A DNA stretch of 64,000 nucleotides from Ascidiaceihabitans donghaensis (GCF_900302465.1 NZ_OMOR01000001.1:1922001-1986000); one strand, 5' to 3'; numbered from the stretch's first letter, positions 54,234 through 64,000 are shown. The notes: generated by a model from the sequence alone, not told the origin. A program made the numbers and translations.

Positions 54234-55700
54234 TCAGTCCTTCAGGCTTTCTTCACGCAAACCATCTGCCAACAAGTTCAGTCCAAGAACCAATGACAAC
54301 AAAGCAAGGGCAGGGGCCATGGCAACATGGGGATAAAGCGCCAGAAGGCGACGACCCGAGTTGATGGTTGTGCCCCAGTCAGGGCTTTCCGATTCCAAAC
54401 CAAGGCCAAAGAAACCGAGGGTGCCCAACAGAATGGTGGTGTAGCCGATACGCAGGCAAAAATCGACGATCAGAGGACCACGGGCATTGGGCAGGATTTC
54501 CCAAAGCATAATGTACCACGGGCCTTCACCGCGGGTCTGGGCCGCGGCCACGTAATCGCGGGTTTTGATATCCAGCGCCAAGCCGCGCACGATCCGGAAC
54601 ACTGTGATAGAGTTCACAAAGACAACAGACACAAACACCACCAGAATTTCGGGCGGCATCGGGATCCAGTCCAATGCAGCTGGCAACCCTGGGATTGTGT
54701 AGCGTTCGTTGGTCACAAAAGTGCCTTCGTTCGAGATCAGCGACAAATAGGCCCATGCCATGATGCCCAGAACCACAATCAGCAAGGGTGTGCGGATTTT
54801 CGGTTGGGTGTAGTAGCGTGAGTTCAACAAGACACCGAAGAAGATCAACGGAAAGATGAACAATACTCCGGCCATATAGCTTGGAATGCCTGTGGCACGA
54901 ATTTCCGGAGTGACAAGCAGATAGAACAGCAAGATGACCGGAAAGGCGAGGATCAGGTTTGCCAGAAAGGACAAGACCGTATCCAGACGACCACCGTAAT
55001 AGCCTGCAGGCAAACCAAGGGTGATGCCCACCATAAAGGCAAACAGCGTGGCGATGGGCGCGATATAGACCACAATCCAAGCCCCTTCAAACAAGCGGCT
55101 GAACACGTCGCGGGCCAGATTGTCGCCCCCCAGCAGGAACCACTGGTAGTCGGCGTCCTCTGCGCCCCGCAGCGGTGTCCCGGGCACCTTGTTCTTCATG
55201 CCCGAAGACTGCGACAGCGTGTCATGGGTGACCAGCATGTCAAAGACGCCGGCCATCACACCCGCGATCACCCAGAACATGACAAGGCCAAAGCCAATCA
55301 TGCCAACGGTGCTGTCAAACAGCTTGCCGTAAAGTCCCAGTTTGCGTTTGAATTTGATGGATACGGCAAAAAGCACGATCAAGGCGATCCAAACCGGCAA
55401 CAACTGTCGCGACATGCCGCCGACGATGCCCGCGTCTGGGCCCATCAAAGCCCCGCCAATGATATAAAGCAGCACCAGCGCGATGACAGCCAGCAGCAGC
55501 ATTCGCACCCCGGTGCCAATCGTTCCCATAAGGCCTGCGTTTTCGGTCAATGTGCCATCTGCATTCACAGTCGGGGTACTTGCAGCCACAAAGAACGACA
55601 TCACGATTTGAATAAGGATGCCGGCCAGCAGCAAAGCGGCCATCAGCATCAATGGGTAGTTCAGAAGGCTCAGGCCTCCGGTCCACGTTAATGGGTCCAT
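54234..55700 (-). CDS. Peptide-type ABC permease with N-terminal extension (DppC type)
   Basis: A 488-residue inner-membrane permease. The C-terminal 300 residues match DppC/OppC: the FLLGGDNLARDVFSRL segment, GITLGLPAGYYGG and the EAA-loop-like ARTRGEGP region (VAAAQTRGEGPWYIM), then DWGTTINSGR. The N-terminal part adds about 190 residues with four or so extra hydrophobic segments that classical DppC proteins of about 290 residues do not have. Follows the other permease by 13 bases. Confidence 0.9.
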   Translation of the reverse strand: MDPLTWTGGLSLLNYPLMLMAALLLAGILIQIVMSFFVAASTPTVNADGTLTENAGLMGTIGTGVRMLLLAVIALVLLYIIGGALMGPDAGIVGGMSRQLLPVWIALIVLFAVSIKFKRKLGLYGKLFDSTVGMIGFGLVMFWVIAGVMAGVFDMLVTHDTLSQSSGMKNKVPGTPLRGAEDADYQWFLLGGDNLARDVFSRLFEGAWIVVYIAPIATLFAFMVGITLGLPAGYYGGRLDTVLSFLANLILAFPVILLFYLLVTPEIRATGIPSYMAGVLFIFPLIFFGVLLNSRYYTQPKIRTPLLIVVLGIMAWAYLSLISNEGTFVTNERYTIPGLPAALDWIPMPPEILVVFVSVVFVNSITVFRIVRGLALDIKTRDYVAAAQTRGEGPWYIMLWEILPNARGPLIVDFCLRIGYTTILLGTLGFFGLGLESESPDWGTTINSGRRLLALYPHVAMAPALALLSLVLGLNLLADGLREESLKD

Positions 55701-55713
55701 AATCAGGTTCCCC

Positions 55714-56811
55714 TTATGAAATGCGGATACGTGGGTTCAAGAACACATAGCCGATGTCGGAAATCAGCTGTGTGATCAAAACCACGATCACGGAGACGAC
55801 GGAAACCGCCAGAAGAAGCTCAATGTCATTGTTGGCAGCGGCCTGCACCAGCAGCCAGCCAAATCCCTTGTAGTTGAACAAGGTCTCAACGATGACAACA
55901 CCGTTCAAAAGCCACGGCACCTGCAACATGATCACAGTAAAGGGCGCGATCAGTGCGTTGCGTAGGGCGTGTTTCATAACGATCTTGGGAAAACTCACAC
56001 CTTTCAGGCGCGCCGTGCGAATGTACTGCGCGGTCATGACTTCTGTCATGGAGGCGCGCGTCATTCGGGCGATGTATCCCATGCCGTACAATGCGATGGT
56101 CATAACAGGCAGGAAGAAGTTCCAGAATGTGGCGTCCGTCACAGCCTTTGTGGCCGATCCCAAAAACAGGGTTTTGCCATCTATCCAGCCCCATTCCACA
56201 AGCAGTGGCGATATACCGTTTTTGGAAGACGCCAAAAGGGCGATAAAAATCACCCCAGACACATATTCGGGCGTCGCGGTTGTTGCGATGGAGAAGGTCG
56301 ACAGTGACCGGTCCAGTTTGGACCCTTCACGCATTCCGGCCAGCACCCCCACAATCAATGCCATTGGCACCATAACCAGAAAAACGACCCCCATCAGCTT
56401 GCCAGTGGCCGCCAATCTGACACCAACGATGCCCGCGACATCGTCTTTAAAGACCGTGGAAAAGCCCCAATCGCCTTGCAAGACACCGCAAAACGTCGGG
56501 CGCTCGTCTTCGGGAGTGGTGCTGATAAAGCAGCGCCCTGTCACCGTTACGGTCCCGTCGCTTTCGGTCTTTTCAGACACCCAGCCCGGCACAACGCCCA
56601 GCCATCTTCCGAATTTGACCGGCATAGGGTCCAAGTAACCGCGTGGCTCCAGATAGGATGCGACTTCTTCTTCCGACATGCGGAAGTTGCCTTGGGTTTT
56701 GGCCAGTTTTTCAAGGTTTGGATAAAGATTTGTCAGAAAGAACACGATGAATGTCAGGCAAAGTGCCGTCAAAATCATCACGCCCAGACGTCTGAGGATG
56801 AATAGTCCCAT
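55714..56811 (-). CDS. Peptide-type ABC permease (DppB type)
   Basis: A 365-residue permease. TM1 (LFILRRLGVMILTALCLTFI) is followed by a periplasmic segment of about 75 residues longer than usual (GRCFISTTPEDERPTFCGVL, with two cysteines), then DWGFSTVFK and the DppB core with RMTRASMTEVMTAQYIRTAR (EAA loop) and LKGVSFPKIVMKHALRNALI. The frame is open upstream to 56982, but ATG 56811 fits the TM1 start. First gene of the transporter operon, transcribed before the extended permease and the fused ATPase. Confidence 0.92.
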   Translation of the reverse strand: MGLFILRRLGVMILTALCLTFIVFFLTNLYPNLEKLAKTQGNFRMSEEEVASYLEPRGYLDPMPVKFGRWLGVVPGWVSEKTESDGTVTVTGRCFISTTPEDERPTFCGVLQGDWGFSTVFKDDVAGIVGVRLAATGKLMGVVFLVMVPMALIVGVLAGMREGSKLDRSLSTFSIATTATPEYVSGVIFIALLASSKNGISPLLVEWGWIDGKTLFLGSATKAVTDATFWNFFLPVMTIALYGMGYIARMTRASMTEVMTAQYIRTARLKGVSFPKIVMKHALRNALIAPFTVIMLQVPWLLNGVVIVETLFNYKGFGWLLVQAAANNDIELLLAVSVVSVIVVLITQLISDIGYVFLNPRIRIS

Positions 56812-57120
56812 GTGTGCCCCTGTTGGTAGGCTGTTTGCGCAGTTTTTACTGCTTTTATGACCGGCGACCTGTTTGGCTCTGCTCGGATGATGTTGAAATA
56901 GTGTGGATCGTGCGTCTGTCTGTTGCCCCCCGGCCGTTCGGTCTCTGCGATTTACAGCCCTTTTTCCAGGCACCGCAGCCAAACGAGTTAGTAATTTTGC
57001 CTATCAGGCAACAGAACCGCGCCAAGGTCAACGCTGGGAAAAGTCATTTGGTCGATATTTTGCGACATTTAACTATTTCAAAAACGACGCATCCACCGCA
57101 GGTTATGTCAAAGGATTCAG
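56812..57120. other. Non-coding region upstream of the ABC transporter operon
   Basis: About 310 bases between the first permease and the AraC-type gene. Open frames on the plus strand here are not protein-like. It should hold the promoter of the transporter. No substrate-binding protein gene is present, either here or elsewhere in the window. Confidence 0.5.
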
Positions 57121-57894
57121 TTAGCGCAAACTGGAAGGGGGGCTTCCTGTGTGGTGCTGAATGAACCGTGTGAAGTAAGCTGGGCTGCCAAAGTGAAGCT
57201 GTTGCGAAATGGTTTTGGCGGTTGCGTCCGTGTCACGCAAAGCGCAAAGCGCCTTATGCAAAATGGATTGCGTTAGGATGTCGGCGGCTGTGCGCCCTGT
57301 TGCGGCCTTGCAGGCGCGTGTCAGATGTGTCGGGGTCACGCCAAGGGTCTCGGCATGGTCGGCCATCGTGTGCAAGCTGGCGTCTGGCGCAGACACCAAA
57401 GTGCAAAACCGTGCCGCCAGCCGCGCTGCCGCTTTTTCTTTTTGCTCCGCGTTTTCGGGCAACGCCAGCTGGCGGCGCAACCACACCGAAATCAGACCCA
57501 TATGGGCCGCCAAGGCATCCTCAAAGAAAGGCTTTTGCGACGCTGCTTCGCGTTGTGCCGCTTCAAACAGGCCGGTCAATTCCGAAATCGCTGAAACGTC
57601 CCGGATGCGCAGCTGACGGGGTGTTTCGGGAAGACCATCGGCCAGTGACAGCGGACAGGTCGCGACCAATCCCATGGATTGACGCCCCATCTCCAACGAC
57701 ATCAAGGAAAAGGCAGGGACGTAAATCAGATTATGGGTTCCAACACCGCGCCGCGTCCCCCCAAGCATCAAAACCCCCTGTCCCCGCGTGATCCAAAAGA
57801 GCTGCGGGTAGGGCTGCGCGTGGGGTAGGGTCACACGCCAGTCTTGTCCCGATGTCAAAGTGCCTAATGTTGTGATTTGGACTGTGTTGGTCAT
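57121..57894 (-). CDS. AraC-family transcriptional regulator
   Basis: A 257-residue regulator: N-terminal cupin-like sensor part with a GVGTHNLIYVPAFSL stretch and a C-terminal pair of helix-turn-helix motifs (MADHAETLGVTPTHLTRACK, then ISQQLHFGSPAYFTRFIQHH). The pattern FGSPAYFTRFIQ..TG.PPS is the AraC signature. Effector unknown. It lies upstream of, and in the same direction as, the ABC operon, so control of it is possible but not shown. Confidence 0.9.
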   Translation of the reverse strand: MTNTVQITTLGTLTSGQDWRVTLPHAQPYPQLFWITRGQGVLMLGGTRRGVGTHNLIYVPAFSLMSLEMGRQSMGLVATCPLSLADGLPETPRQLRIRDVSAISELTGLFEAAQREAASQKPFFEDALAAHMGLISVWLRRQLALPENAEQKEKAAARLAARFCTLVSAPDASLHTMADHAETLGVTPTHLTRACKAATGRTAADILTQSILHKALCALRDTDATAKTISQQLHFGSPAYFTRFIQHHTGSPPSSLR

Positions 57895-57969
57895 CCCAAA
57901 ACCATGCCATGTCCGAAAAATGAATGCAATCTCGGAAATGGAAACATAAAAACGGTCTAATAGTTCTTT

Positions 57970-58857
57970 TTATGAAAGCGTGCGCGGATCCACATGTATC
58001 CAGTTTCTCATTTTCGATCTAAACCAAGTGCGTTGACGCTTCGCATATTGGCGGGTCGATATGATGGCGCGAGCCTTGGCTTCTTTCAACGTGATCTCGC
58101 CCAGATGGTGGGCCATAAGTTCCGGCACACCAATCGCACGGCACGCGGGAAGCGCGGGATCAAAGCGATCTTGCATTGCTGCAATCTCGGTCATGGCGCC
58201 GTCGTCGACCATCATATCGAAGCGTCGGGCGATGCGGTCGTTCAACCAGTCCTTTTGGGCATCCATAACAATGCAGGCTGCTTTGCTTTCGTCCAGAAGG
58301 GGCGGTGGCGTCGCTTTGTGCCATTCCAATAGCGACCGTCCGGTGCTGCGTTGCACCTCCCACGCGCGTTGCACACGCATGCGGTTGTGCTGATCCAGGT
58401 TGGCTTTCGTGGCATCATCAATTTGCGCCAATAGCACATCCAACACCAGGTCATCCGCTTCACGGCGTACGTCTGGGGGCGTTTGGGGGATATTTGCCAA
58501 GCCCTGTGTCAAAGCCTTGAAGTTCAATCCGGTGCCACCCACAATGATAGGGCGCACCGCCGCGCCAAGATAGGGTGCGACATTGCGCAGCCAATGGCCG
58601 ACCGAATAGGGCGCATCAAAGGGCACGTATTGATACAGCGCGTGTGGTGCTCGGTCGGCTTCGGCGGGGGAGGGACATGCCGTAATGACGCGCCAACAGT
58701 CATAAACCTGACTTGCGTCGGCATTCACGACCACACCGCCCCCGGTTTCGGCAATTGCCAAAGCCAAAGCCGATTTGCCCGACGCTGTTGGTCCGGCAAT
58801 CAAAACCGGTTGCTCAGGTGGCAGGTCGTTGAGGTTGAATTTGCCCGCGATGGTCAT
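57970..58857 (-). CDS. miaA: tRNA dimethylallyltransferase
   Basis: Transfers dimethylallyl from DMAPP to A37 of tRNAs reading UNN codons. The 295-residue protein shows the P-loop [11 protein letters not shown], the catalytic aspartate region NADASQVYD, the [17 protein letters not shown] stretch, the [13 protein letters not shown] segment and [16 protein letters not shown] at 58857 is chosen; a GTG at 58893 in frame is possible. Divergent from pyrH. Confidence 0.95.
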   Translation of the reverse strand: MTIAGKFNLNDLPPEQPVLIAGPTASGKSALALAIAETGGGVVVNADASQVYDCWRVITACPSPAEADRAPHALYQYVPFDAPYSVGHWLRNVAPYLGAAVRPIIVGGTGLNFKALTQGLANIPQTPPDVRREADDLVLDVLLAQIDDATKANLDQHNRMRVQRAWEVQRSTGRSLLEWHKATPPPLLDESKAACIVMDAQKDWLNDRIARRFDMMVDDGAMTEIAAMQDRFDPALPACRAIGVPELMAHHLGEITLKEAKARAIISTRQYAKRQRTWFRSKMRNWIHVDPRTLS

Positions 58858-58957
58858 GCCGCTGTCATTTCTTTGCCGATCCTTGTGTGGCACGCATTGA
58901 ACTTGCCGTTCTTTTCCGACATTTTACGCCCAAACAAAATAGCCCACGGAGCGCATA

Positions 58958-59683
58958 ATGTCTGATGAACCCAAAACGTCATTTAACAGGGTCATGTTGA
59001 AGATTTCGGGGGAGGCATTGATGGGGGACGGCAATTTTGGCCTAAACCCACCCACTGTTGAACGGATTGCGGCCGAAGTGAAGACTGTTCACGACATGGG
59101 CGTCGAGATTTGCATGGTTATCGGCGGCGGCAATATCTTTCGCGGGCTTCAAGGGTCTGCGCAGGGGATGGAACGTACAACGGCTGACTACATGGGCATG
59201 TTGGCCACTGTGATGAACGCGCTGGCGATGCAATCCGCCTTGGAAGGTTTGGGCATCCACACGCGGGTTATTTCTGCGATCACGATGAACGAAGTGGCGG
59301 AACCCTATATTCGCCGTCGTGCGGTGCGCCACCTTGAAAAGAAACGTGTGTGCATCTTTGCGGCCGGTACGGGCAACCCATATTTCACAACCGATACGGC
59401 CGCGACGCTTCGGGCCAATGAAATGTCTTGCGAGGCGATCTTCAAAGGCACCAAAGTGGACGGTGTCTACGACAAAGACCCCGCAAAACACGATGATGCC
59501 GTGCGATACGACAGCGTCAGCTATGATGATGTGCTGGCCAAACGTCTGGCGGTTATGGACGCGTCGGCGATTGCCTTGGCACGCGACAACAACCTGCCGA
59601 TCATCGTCTTTTCACTGGATGAGCCGGGCGGGTTCAAAGGTATTCTGGCAGGCGAAGGTACTTATACCAAAGTGCACGGCTAG
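58958..59683 (+). CDS. pyrH: UMP kinase
   Basis: Phosphorylates UMP to UDP. The 241-residue amino-acid-kinase-fold protein begins [15 protein letters not shown] and contains [22 protein letters not shown], the [14 protein letters not shown] active-site loop and the ending [17 protein letters not shown]. First gene of the pyrH-frr-uppS-cdsA-dxr-rseP series; the rpsB and tsf genes that often precede it in bacteria are absent here. Confidence 0.97.
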   Translation: MSDEPKTSFNRVMLKISGEALMGDGNFGLNPPTVERIAAEVKTVHDMGVEICMVIGGGNIFRGLQGSAQGMERTTADYMGMLATVMNALAMQSALEGLGIHTRVISAITMNEVAEPYIRRRAVRHLEKKRVCIFAAGTGNPYFTTDTAATLRANEMSCEAIFKGTKVDGVYDKDPAKHDDAVRYDSVSYDDVLAKRLAVMDASAIALARDNNLPIIVFSLDEPGGFKGILAGEGTYTKVHG

Positions 59684-59828
59684 CAGGGGAACGCTTTCGG
59701 GTTGCGATGTCAGTTGAGCAGCGTCTGCACAGAAACTGCGCGAAAGCCCACTGGCATTTTGCTATCTGCTTGATCTATACTTGGAAAAAAGCCCGAATGG
59801 GGCACTGATTAAATACGGGGAACTCCTG

Positions 59829-60392
59829 ATGTCTGAAGATTTTATGCTGGACACCGACGATCTGACGCGTCGGATGGACGGGGCGATTGCGGCTTTGAAA
59901 ACGGAATTCGCGTCATTGCGCACGGGCCGCGCGTCGGCGTCGATGCTGGAACCGGTGATGGTGGAAGCGTACGGGCAACGCACCCCGATCAATCAGGTTG
60001 GAACGGTCAACGTGCCGGAACCGCGGATGGTGACAATCAACGTGTGGGATAAATCCATGGTCAACGCTGTGGAAAAGGCCATTCGTGAAAGCGGGTTGGG
60101 TATCAACCCGCAGCTCAACGGCACAATCATCATGTTGCCCATCCCCGAGCTGAACGAAGAGCGCCGCACCCAATTGACAAAGGTCGCCGGACAATATGCC
60201 GAAGGTGCGCGGGTTTCGATCCGCAACCTGCGTCGGGATGGCATGGACCAGATCAAGAAAGCCAAAGCAGACGGAATGTCGGAAGATGACCAGAAGCTTT
60301 GGGAAGGCGAGGTTCAGGAAATGACGGATAAATTCATCAAACTGATCGACGACACGCTGGAAACCAAACAAGCCGAGATCATGCAGGTCTAA
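59829..60392 (+). CDS. frr: Ribosome recycling factor
   Basis: Splits post-termination ribosomes together with EF-G. The 187-residue protein contains [38 protein letters not shown] and the C-terminal [19 protein letters not shown] motif. ATG at 59829 follows GGGGA by 6-8 bases; the open frame upstream begins with a weak TTG. Separated from pyrH by 145 bases. Confidence 0.97.
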   Translation: MSEDFMLDTDDLTRRMDGAIAALKTEFASLRTGRASASMLEPVMVEAYGQRTPINQVGTVNVPEPRMVTINVWDKSMVNAVEKAIRESGLGINPQLNGTIIMLPIPELNEERRTQLTKVAGQYAEGARVSIRNLRRDGMDQIKKAKADGMSEDDQKLWEGEVQEMTDKFIKLIDDTLETKQAEIMQV

Positions 60393-60413
60393 CGCGCCGA
60401 CACATCATATTGC

Positions 60414-61184
60414 GTGGCCAGAAAAAGGGCCGCTTCGCAGGTTAGCTACAGGATTTCTCGCATCACTCAGGACACGCAAAAATCTGGTCCACGTCATGTC
60501 GCCATTATCATGGACGGCAATGGGCGGTGGGCCACTCAGCGCGGGCGGCCACGGCTGTTCGGGCACCACGCAGGTGCCAAACGCGTGCGCGAAGTTGTGC
60601 AAAGCTGCCCTGATGTCGGGGTCGACTATTTGACCATCTTTGCGTTTTCCACCGAAAACTGGAAACGCACGCAAGTCGAAGTGGCCGGACTGATGAGCCT
60701 GTTTCGCCGCTACATCACCAAAGAGGCCCGTGCATTGGATCAGTTCGGCGCACGTGTACGGTTCATCGGTGACCGAATGCGTCTGGATGCCAAGTTGATC
60801 AAATTGATGGACGACCTCGAGGACATGACGTCCTCAAACACGGCAGTGAACCTGACCATCGCTTTGAATTATGGTGGCCGCGATGAAGTTGCCCGCGCCA
60901 CAAAGCGTCTGGCCCGCGATGTAGCGCAAGGGCGCTTAAGTCCGGACGATGTGGATGAAGAAACGCTGCCAAAGTACTTGGATACTTACGTTTTACCCGA
61001 TCCCGATCTGGTCATTCGCACCAGTGGCGAAGCGCGTATTTCGAACTTTTTGCTTTGGCAATCGGCCTATGCGGAATATGAATTTATCGACACGCTGTGG
61101 CCGGATTTCACAGCTGAGGAATTTGCGTCGTTGTGTGCCTCTTATGGGGGGCGTGACAGGCGTTTTGGGGCGGTGAAAACATGA
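60414..61184 (+). CDS. uppS: Undecaprenyl diphosphate synthase
   Basis: cis-Prenyltransferase that makes the undecaprenyl carrier for peptidoglycan. The 256-residue protein has HVAIIMDGNGRWATQRG with the catalytic aspartate, the FGHHAGAKR segment, LTIFAFSTENWKR and RTSGEARISNFLLWQSAY-type substrate residues. Starts with GTG at 60414; no strong ribosome-binding site is seen, but no better start exists before the motif. Overlaps cdsA by 4 bases. Confidence 0.95.
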   Translation: MARKRAASQVSYRISRITQDTQKSGPRHVAIIMDGNGRWATQRGRPRLFGHHAGAKRVREVVQSCPDVGVDYLTIFAFSTENWKRTQVEVAGLMSLFRRYITKEARALDQFGARVRFIGDRMRLDAKLIKLMDDLEDMTSSNTAVNLTIALNYGGRDEVARATKRLARDVAQGRLSPDDVDEETLPKYLDTYVLPDPDLVIRTSGEARISNFLLWQSAYAEYEFIDTLWPDFTAEEFASLCASYGGRDRRFGAVKT

Positions 61185-61975
61185 CAGAAAAACCTGACAA
61201 ATGGTCCGATCTGGCGGCGCGTGCCGGCTCTGCGGCTGCTATGTTGGTTGTGGGTGTTTGGGGCATGTGGGTCGGCGGTCACGTCTTTCACGTACTGGTG
61301 TCACTGATTTGCGGATTGATGATCTGGGAACTGGTGCGGATGATCGCGCCAGCGTCCGGTTCATTGGCAATTCAGCTTGGCGGCATCAGTGCGTTGGCGT
61401 TGATCTTGGCGATTTATCTGCCGACTGGCTTTGCCTTGCCGCTGCTGCTTGCCCCTGCTTTGGTGGGGTTCGGGCAGTTGGACAAGAACCGCACAATCTA
61501 CATGAGCTTTGGAGTCATGGTGCTGTTGGCGGGTTTTGGCATGATGTCGGTGCGCGATGATCTGGACCTTACGTGGTTGCTGTGGCTGGTTTGCGTTGTC
61601 GTGGCCACAGACGTTGTGGGTTATTTTGCAGGACGTATGATTGGCGGCCCGAAGTTCTGGCCCAAGGTCAGCCCGAAAAAGACGTGGTCCGGCACCGGCT
61701 TTGGGTGGGTAGCAGCTGCTGTCGTGGGCTGGGTGTTTGCGCTACAAACCGGTGCAAATCTGGAATTGATCGGCATTTCGATCGCTATTTCCATGGCGTC
61801 ACAAATGGGTGACATCGCTGAAAGCGCCATAAAACGTGCAATGGACGTCAAAGACAGCTCCAATCTGATCCCTGGCCATGGCGGCGTATTGGATCGGTTT
61901 GATGGGATGTTGGGCGCATCGGTGTTTTTGTTGATCATAGGCCAGATTGTGGGCTTTCCGCCCGGGTTGGCCTGA
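61181..61975 (+). CDS. cdsA: Phosphatidate cytidylyltransferase
   Basis: Makes CDP-diacylglycerol for phospholipid synthesis in the inner membrane. The 264-residue protein has eight or so hydrophobic segments and the CdsA signature near the C-terminus: SAIKRAMDVKDSSNLIPGHG, then GVLDRFDGM. Overlaps uppS (ATGA) and dxr (one base). Confidence 0.96.
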   Translation: MTEKPDKWSDLAARAGSAAAMLVVGVWGMWVGGHVFHVLVSLICGLMIWELVRMIAPASGSLAIQLGGISALALILAIYLPTGFALPLLLAPALVGFGQLDKNRTIYMSFGVMVLLAGFGMMSVRDDLDLTWLLWLVCVVVATDVVGYFAGRMIGGPKFWPKVSPKKTWSGTGFGWVAAAVVGWVFALQTGANLELIGISIAISMASQMGDIAESAIKRAMDVKDSSNLIPGHGGVLDRFDGMLGASVFLLIIGQIVGFPPGLA

Positions 61976-63147
61976 TGCGCCGCGTCAGCATCTTCGGGGC
62001 CACCGGATCAATCGGGCAAAACACCATCGATCTGATCGCTCGCGACCCTGACGCTTATGATGTCGTGGCCTTAACGGGCGCGCGCAACGTTGAACAGCTT
62101 GCCAAAGATGCCCGCCGCCTGAATGCAGATGTGGCGGTGACAGCGGATGACACACAGCTGGACCACTTGCGCGAATTGCTTGCGGGATCGGGCGTCGATG
62201 CTGCAGCGGGGCAGGCGGCTTTGCATGAGGCCGCGCAACGCCCTGTGGACTGGTTCATGTCGGCCATCGTGGGCGCCGCGGGCTTGGCCCCAAGCCTGAA
62301 CGCTTTGCAACAGGGTGCGACTTTGGCGTTGGCCAATAAGGAATCGCTGGTCTGTGCGGGATCATTGATGCTGGCCACAGCCCAAGGCCACAACGCCCGT
62401 ATCCTGCCTGTAGACAGCGAACATTCGGCTGTGTTTCAGGGGCTTGTGGGCGAGGACATGGATGCTGTTGAACGTGTCATCATCACCGCCAGCGGTGGTG
62501 CGTTTCGGGATTGGCCCATAGAAAAGCTGCAAGACGCGACGCTGGCGCAGGCCTCGTCTCACCCCAATTGGGACATGGGACAGCGGATCACGATTGATTC
62601 TGCGTCTATGTTCAACAAGGCGATGGAGCTGATCGAAACCAAAGAATACTTTGGCGTCGCACCGTCCCGTATCGAAGTGCTGGTGCATCCTGAATCCATG
62701 ATCCACGCCCTTGTCGGATTTCACGATGGCGCATTGATGGCGCACGTCGGTCCCCCCGATATGCGCCACGCCATCGGGTACGCGCTGCATTGGCCCGAGC
62801 GCAAAACCTTGCCTGTTGAACGCCTTGATCTGGCACAAATCGGCGCTTTGACGTTTCGCGCCCCCGATACTGTGCGCTGGCCCGCGTTGCGTTTGGCGCG
62901 CGAAGTGATGGAACGGGGCGGATTGTCGGGGGCCGTTTTCAATGCGGCCAAAGAAGCGGCCTTGGATGGATTTATCGACGGCCACCTGAAATTTACCGCA
63001 ATGGCAGATGTCGTAGATGCGGTTTTGACCGGGATGGACGGACACGGGGGCCATATTGATGACAAGATGACCCTTGATAACGTGGCCCATGTGGACCATT
63101 TGGCACGGATAGCGGCACGGGCCGAAATTAAAAAAAGAGCAGGGTAG
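61975..63147 (+). CDS. dxr: 1-deoxy-D-xylulose 5-phosphate reductoisomerase
   Basis: Commits DXP to MEP in the non-mevalonate isoprenoid pathway with NADPH and a divalent metal. The 390-residue protein has the nucleotide-binding GATGSIGQNTIDLI, ANKESLVCAG, the metal-site PVDSEHSAVFQ and the catalytic-loop region ITIDSASMFNKAMELIE. The stop is followed within 5 bases by rseP. Confidence 0.97.
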   Translation: MRRVSIFGATGSIGQNTIDLIARDPDAYDVVALTGARNVEQLAKDARRLNADVAVTADDTQLDHLRELLAGSGVDAAAGQAALHEAAQRPVDWFMSAIVGAAGLAPSLNALQQGATLALANKESLVCAGSLMLATAQGHNARILPVDSEHSAVFQGLVGEDMDAVERVIITASGGAFRDWPIEKLQDATLAQASSHPNWDMGQRITIDSASMFNKAMELIETKEYFGVAPSRIEVLVHPESMIHALVGFHDGALMAHVGPPDMRHAIGYALHWPERKTLPVERLDLAQIGALTFRAPDTVRWPALRLAREVMERGGLSGAVFNAAKEAALDGFIDGHLKFTAMADVVDAVLTGMDGHGGHIDDKMTLDNVAHVDHLARIAARAEIKKRAG

Positions 63148-63152
63148 GCGCA

Positions 63153-64000
63153 TTGGATATTGCATCACTGATTTCGCAGTTTGGCGGCTTTGGCTGGACC
63201 ATTCTGGCATTTGTATTGGCGTTATCCGTCATCGTGGCCATCCATGAATATGGTCACTACATCGTAGGGCGTTGGTCGGGCATCCATGCGGATGTTTTCA
63301 GCATCGGGTTCGGTCCCGTCATCTGGAGCGGCATAGACAAACGCGGCACCCAGTGGCAAATCGCAGCCTTACCGTTTGGGGGCTATGTCAAATTTGCGGG
63401 CGACGCGAACGCGGCATCGGGCAAAGATGAAGACGCTATGGCGCAGGCCGAAGCGGACCCCGTGGCCCTGCGCCGCACCATGCATGGTGCGCCTTTGTGG
63501 GCGCGTGCCGCGACGGTCTTTGCGGGACCTTTGTTTAACTTTGTATTCTCGGCCATCGTGTTTGCTTTTGTGTTTTCCATGACGGGGGCGCCGCGTGATC
63601 CTTTGACCGTTGGTGAAGTTCACCCGACGCCTGTTGTGTCGCAATTGCAGGCCGGTGATGTTGTACTGGCCGTTGCCGGACAGCGGCTTGAGGAAGGTAG
63701 CGTCAGCTTTCCCGCCCAAGACACGCTTCCTAATGAGACCGACGTGACCTATGCCGTGCTGCGCGATGGCGCAGAACTTGACGTGACAGGCCCACACCCG
63801 TTTTCGGCGCGCGTGGGTGGTGTGACACCGCGCGGTGCCGGACAGCGTGCCGGACTGTTGGAAGGGGACGTGATTGTGCAAGCCGATGGCGCGCCGATCG
63901 CCACGTTCGGCGATTTGGTGCGTGCTGTAAAAGCCGTTGAAGGCAAACCTATCGTTTTGTCAGTTTGGCGCGAAGGTACTGTATTTGACGCCGAAATGAT
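63153..64000 (+). CDS. rseP: RIP metalloprotease RseP, 5' part
   Basis: Site-2-type intramembrane zinc protease that activates envelope-stress sigma factors. The first 282 residues are present and the gene runs off the right edge. The zinc motif HEYGH is at residues 31-35, followed by GRWSGIHADVFSIGFGP, FGGYVKFAGD and a PDZ domain (residues about 210-280, GVTPRGAGQRAGLLEGDVIV). The start is a rare TTG, preceded by AGGGTAGG; no ATG is available between the dxr stop and the motif. The second catalytic motif lies beyond the window. Confidence 0.93.
   Translation, partial: MDIASLISQFGGFGWTILAFVLALSVIVAIHEYGHYIVGRWSGIHADVFSIGFGPVIWSGIDKRGTQWQIAALPFGGYVKFAGDANAASGKDEDAMAQAEADPVALRRTMHGAPLWARAATVFAGPLFNFVFSAIVFAFVFSMTGAPRDPLTVGEVHPTPVVSQLQAGDVVLAVAGQRLEEGSVSFPAQDTLPNETDVTYAVLRDGAELDVTGPHPFSARVGGVTPRGAGQRAGLLEGDVIVQADGAPIATFGDLVRAVKAVEGKPIVLSVWREGTVFDAEM

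Overview
The window reads as a chromosomal segment of a marine alphaproteobacterium of the Roseobacter group (Rhodobacteraceae). This is inferred from gene content and protein wording, not from a database search. Supporting signs are a urease operon beside a urea ABC transporter gene, RTX proteins ending in a Hint-type domain, paralogous dimethylglycine-dehydrogenase-like flavoproteins, a citramalate synthase coupled to cysS, and the pyrH-frr-uppS-cdsA-dxr-rseP block. DNA is moderately GC-rich and gene-dense, with many 4-bp ATGA overlaps.

Layout: 1-5194 holds the end of urtE and a complete minus-strand urease operon (ureD-A-B-C-E-F-G). 5471-14793 holds housekeeping and accessory metabolism: an MmcQ/YjbR protein, cysS-cimA, a membrane-protein/XRE/hydrolase/prenyl-synthase-like cluster behind a palindrome, an MFS carrier, cobK, a DNA glycosylase and an esterase. 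14843-17810 is a less familiar stretch: a sulfotransferase, an HNH nuclease and an undescribed membrane protein preceded by a tiny membrane-protein gene. 17940-20499 is an arginine/ornithine catabolic pair with a divergent Lrp-type regulator and a clear operator. 20496-23295 holds dsbB, a YqaA-type protein, tRNA-Leu(CAA) and an OmpA-like protein.

24176-35290 is the most unusual region. A 2,927-residue calcium-repeat/tandem-95/Hint protein carries a recent in-frame 1,692-bp internal duplication. It is followed by a 618-residue RTX-Hint paralog. No type I secretion genes lie nearby.

35305-51988 holds a MobA-like nucleotidyltransferase, two large flavin/folate oxidoreductases around a DUF2254 membrane protein, a possible PilZ protein, a CorC-type protein, a phosphoesterase, xerD, two exported or membrane proteins of unknown function, aroK-aroB, ssb, a lytic transglycosylase and a small membrane protein. 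52052-57894 is a peptide-type ABC importer without a binding protein, next to an AraC-type regulator. 57970-64000 holds miaA and the translation/isoprenoid/envelope cluster, ending inside rseP.

Several genes work together. UrtE-type uptake feeds urease. Arginase produces urea and ornithine, and ornithine goes to the cyclodeaminase, so nitrogen salvage is a theme, with the two methylated-amine-type flavoproteins as a further likely part of it. All functional names come from reading translated sequence and motifs; no searches were run.
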